Source: Parvularculaceae bacterium
GTDB taxonomy: Bacteria; Pseudomonadota; Alphaproteobacteria; Caulobacterales; Parvularculaceae
Reading direction: 5' to 3'
DNA length: 64,000 bases
Assembly: GCA_028280115.1 (NCBI GenBank)
Contig: JANQMJ010000026.1
Coordinates: 124,001-188,000 of the forward strand
Shown: in pieces, positions 63,854-64,000 of the stretch
Layout: each line of letters opens with the position of its first letter
How positions within the stretch are numbered: the first letter of the stretch is position 1
Made by a program: the position numbers and the translations under genes
The notes under the pieces: generated by a model
What the model saw: the letters and a program-made list of their open reading frames with translations, nothing else
Databases searched by the model: none
What the model was told of the DNA's origin: nothing

Positions 63854-63867
63854 GTGATCTCGATCAA
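63854..63867 (+). promoter_or_regulatory. FNR/FixK-type box upstream of the partial gene
   Basis: GTGATCTCGATCAA matches the alphaproteobacterial FNR/FixK consensus TTGATCNNGATCAA at all fixed positions but the first base. It lies 107 bases before the start at 63975. Oxygen-responsive control is inference. The rest of the 63682-63974 gap shows no gene. Confidence 0.5.
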
Positions 63868-63974
63868 TGCGGCGCCCGCCGCGGAGGGTTATTTGTCGTG
63901 CATTGCCGGCGAAGCAGGACGCTGTAAGATCGCAGCAAATTGGCGCATATAGATGTCAACAAAGGAAGCTCCTC

Positions 63975-64000
63975 ATGACCTTTTCCACACCTGTTCGCGA
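63975..64000 (+). CDS. Partial gene running off the window, possible acyl-CoA dehydrogenase
   Basis: ATG 63975 follows AAAGGA and opens a frame (MTFSTPVR) that continues past the window end. The N-terminal pattern M-T-x-x-x-P-V-R resembles FadE-like or DmdC-like acyl-CoA dehydrogenases, which often begin this way. Eight residues are too few to be sure. Confidence 0.45.

Overview
The window reads as a chromosomal segment of a high-GC alphaproteobacterium. The evidence is a beta-class GANTC methylase of the CcrM type, an F0 ATP synthase operon with separate b and b' genes and no F1 genes beside it, the mutY / DUF721 / DsbA / smc neighbourhood, a split glycine decarboxylase (gcvPA + gcvPB), and ROSE-like and glycine riboswitch leaders. 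A stalked or budding marine-type lineage (Caulobacterales, Hyphomonadales or Parvularculales) is my inference; no rRNA or other taxonomic marker is present. No tRNA, rRNA, CRISPR array, insertion sequence, phage or plasmid gene was found.

Layout. 1-5016: Hsp20 with an RNA-thermometer leader, a tiny lipoprotein, then an AT-richer intergenic region followed by two unrecognised lipoproteins (942 and 310 aa). 5076-7544: inositol-phosphatase family protein and a polysaccharide flippase. 7631-13302: a fatty-acid module (acyl-CoA synthetase, two acyl-CoA dehydrogenases, GNAT, MaoC hydratase, alkyltransferase-like protein). 13369-15288: a lone secreted Hcp-like protein, a DJ-1/PfpI protein and a SYLF protein. 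15292-22182: adenine deaminase, DUF418 membrane protein, PhoD-type phosphatase and two overlapping exported amidohydrolases, the second lacking metal ligands. 22183-22755: a nest of palindromic repeats. 22756-26620: a ferric-iron ABC transporter. 26649-28436: a Sel1 + prolyl-hydroxylase-like oxygenase and a Zur-type regulator.

28437-33760: a tandem glycine riboswitch and the glycine cleavage operon gcvT-gcvH-gcvPA-(unknown gene)-gcvPB; the unknown gene sits exactly between the two halves of GcvP with overlapping stop/start codons on both sides. 33876-37669: glutamate-synthase-like FMN protein and two tandem acyltransferases, one of which has lost its start codon. 37730-40904: DUF924 and the F0 operon. 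41070-51238: smc, DsbA-like lipoprotein, DUF721, mutY, an unknown secreted protein, ccrM, rnhB and a radical-SAM protein. 51286-54443: a small membrane protein behind two tandem operators, two selenodomain-associated transferases, a dipeptidase and a small membrane protein. 54600-64000: YaaA, a D-lactate/2-hydroxyacid dehydrogenase-type flavoprotein, an exported methyltransferase coupled to an FAD monooxygenase, a serine hydrolase, AraC and PilZ proteins, Sua5/TsaC and the first codons of a further gene.

Most of the window is core metabolism and cell-cycle machinery. The items most worth a second look are the paired operators at 51286-51340, the gene inserted in split gcvP, the eroded start codon in the acyltransferase duplicate, the orphan secreted Hcp, the metal-less amidohydrolase, and the GANTC cluster in front of ccrM.
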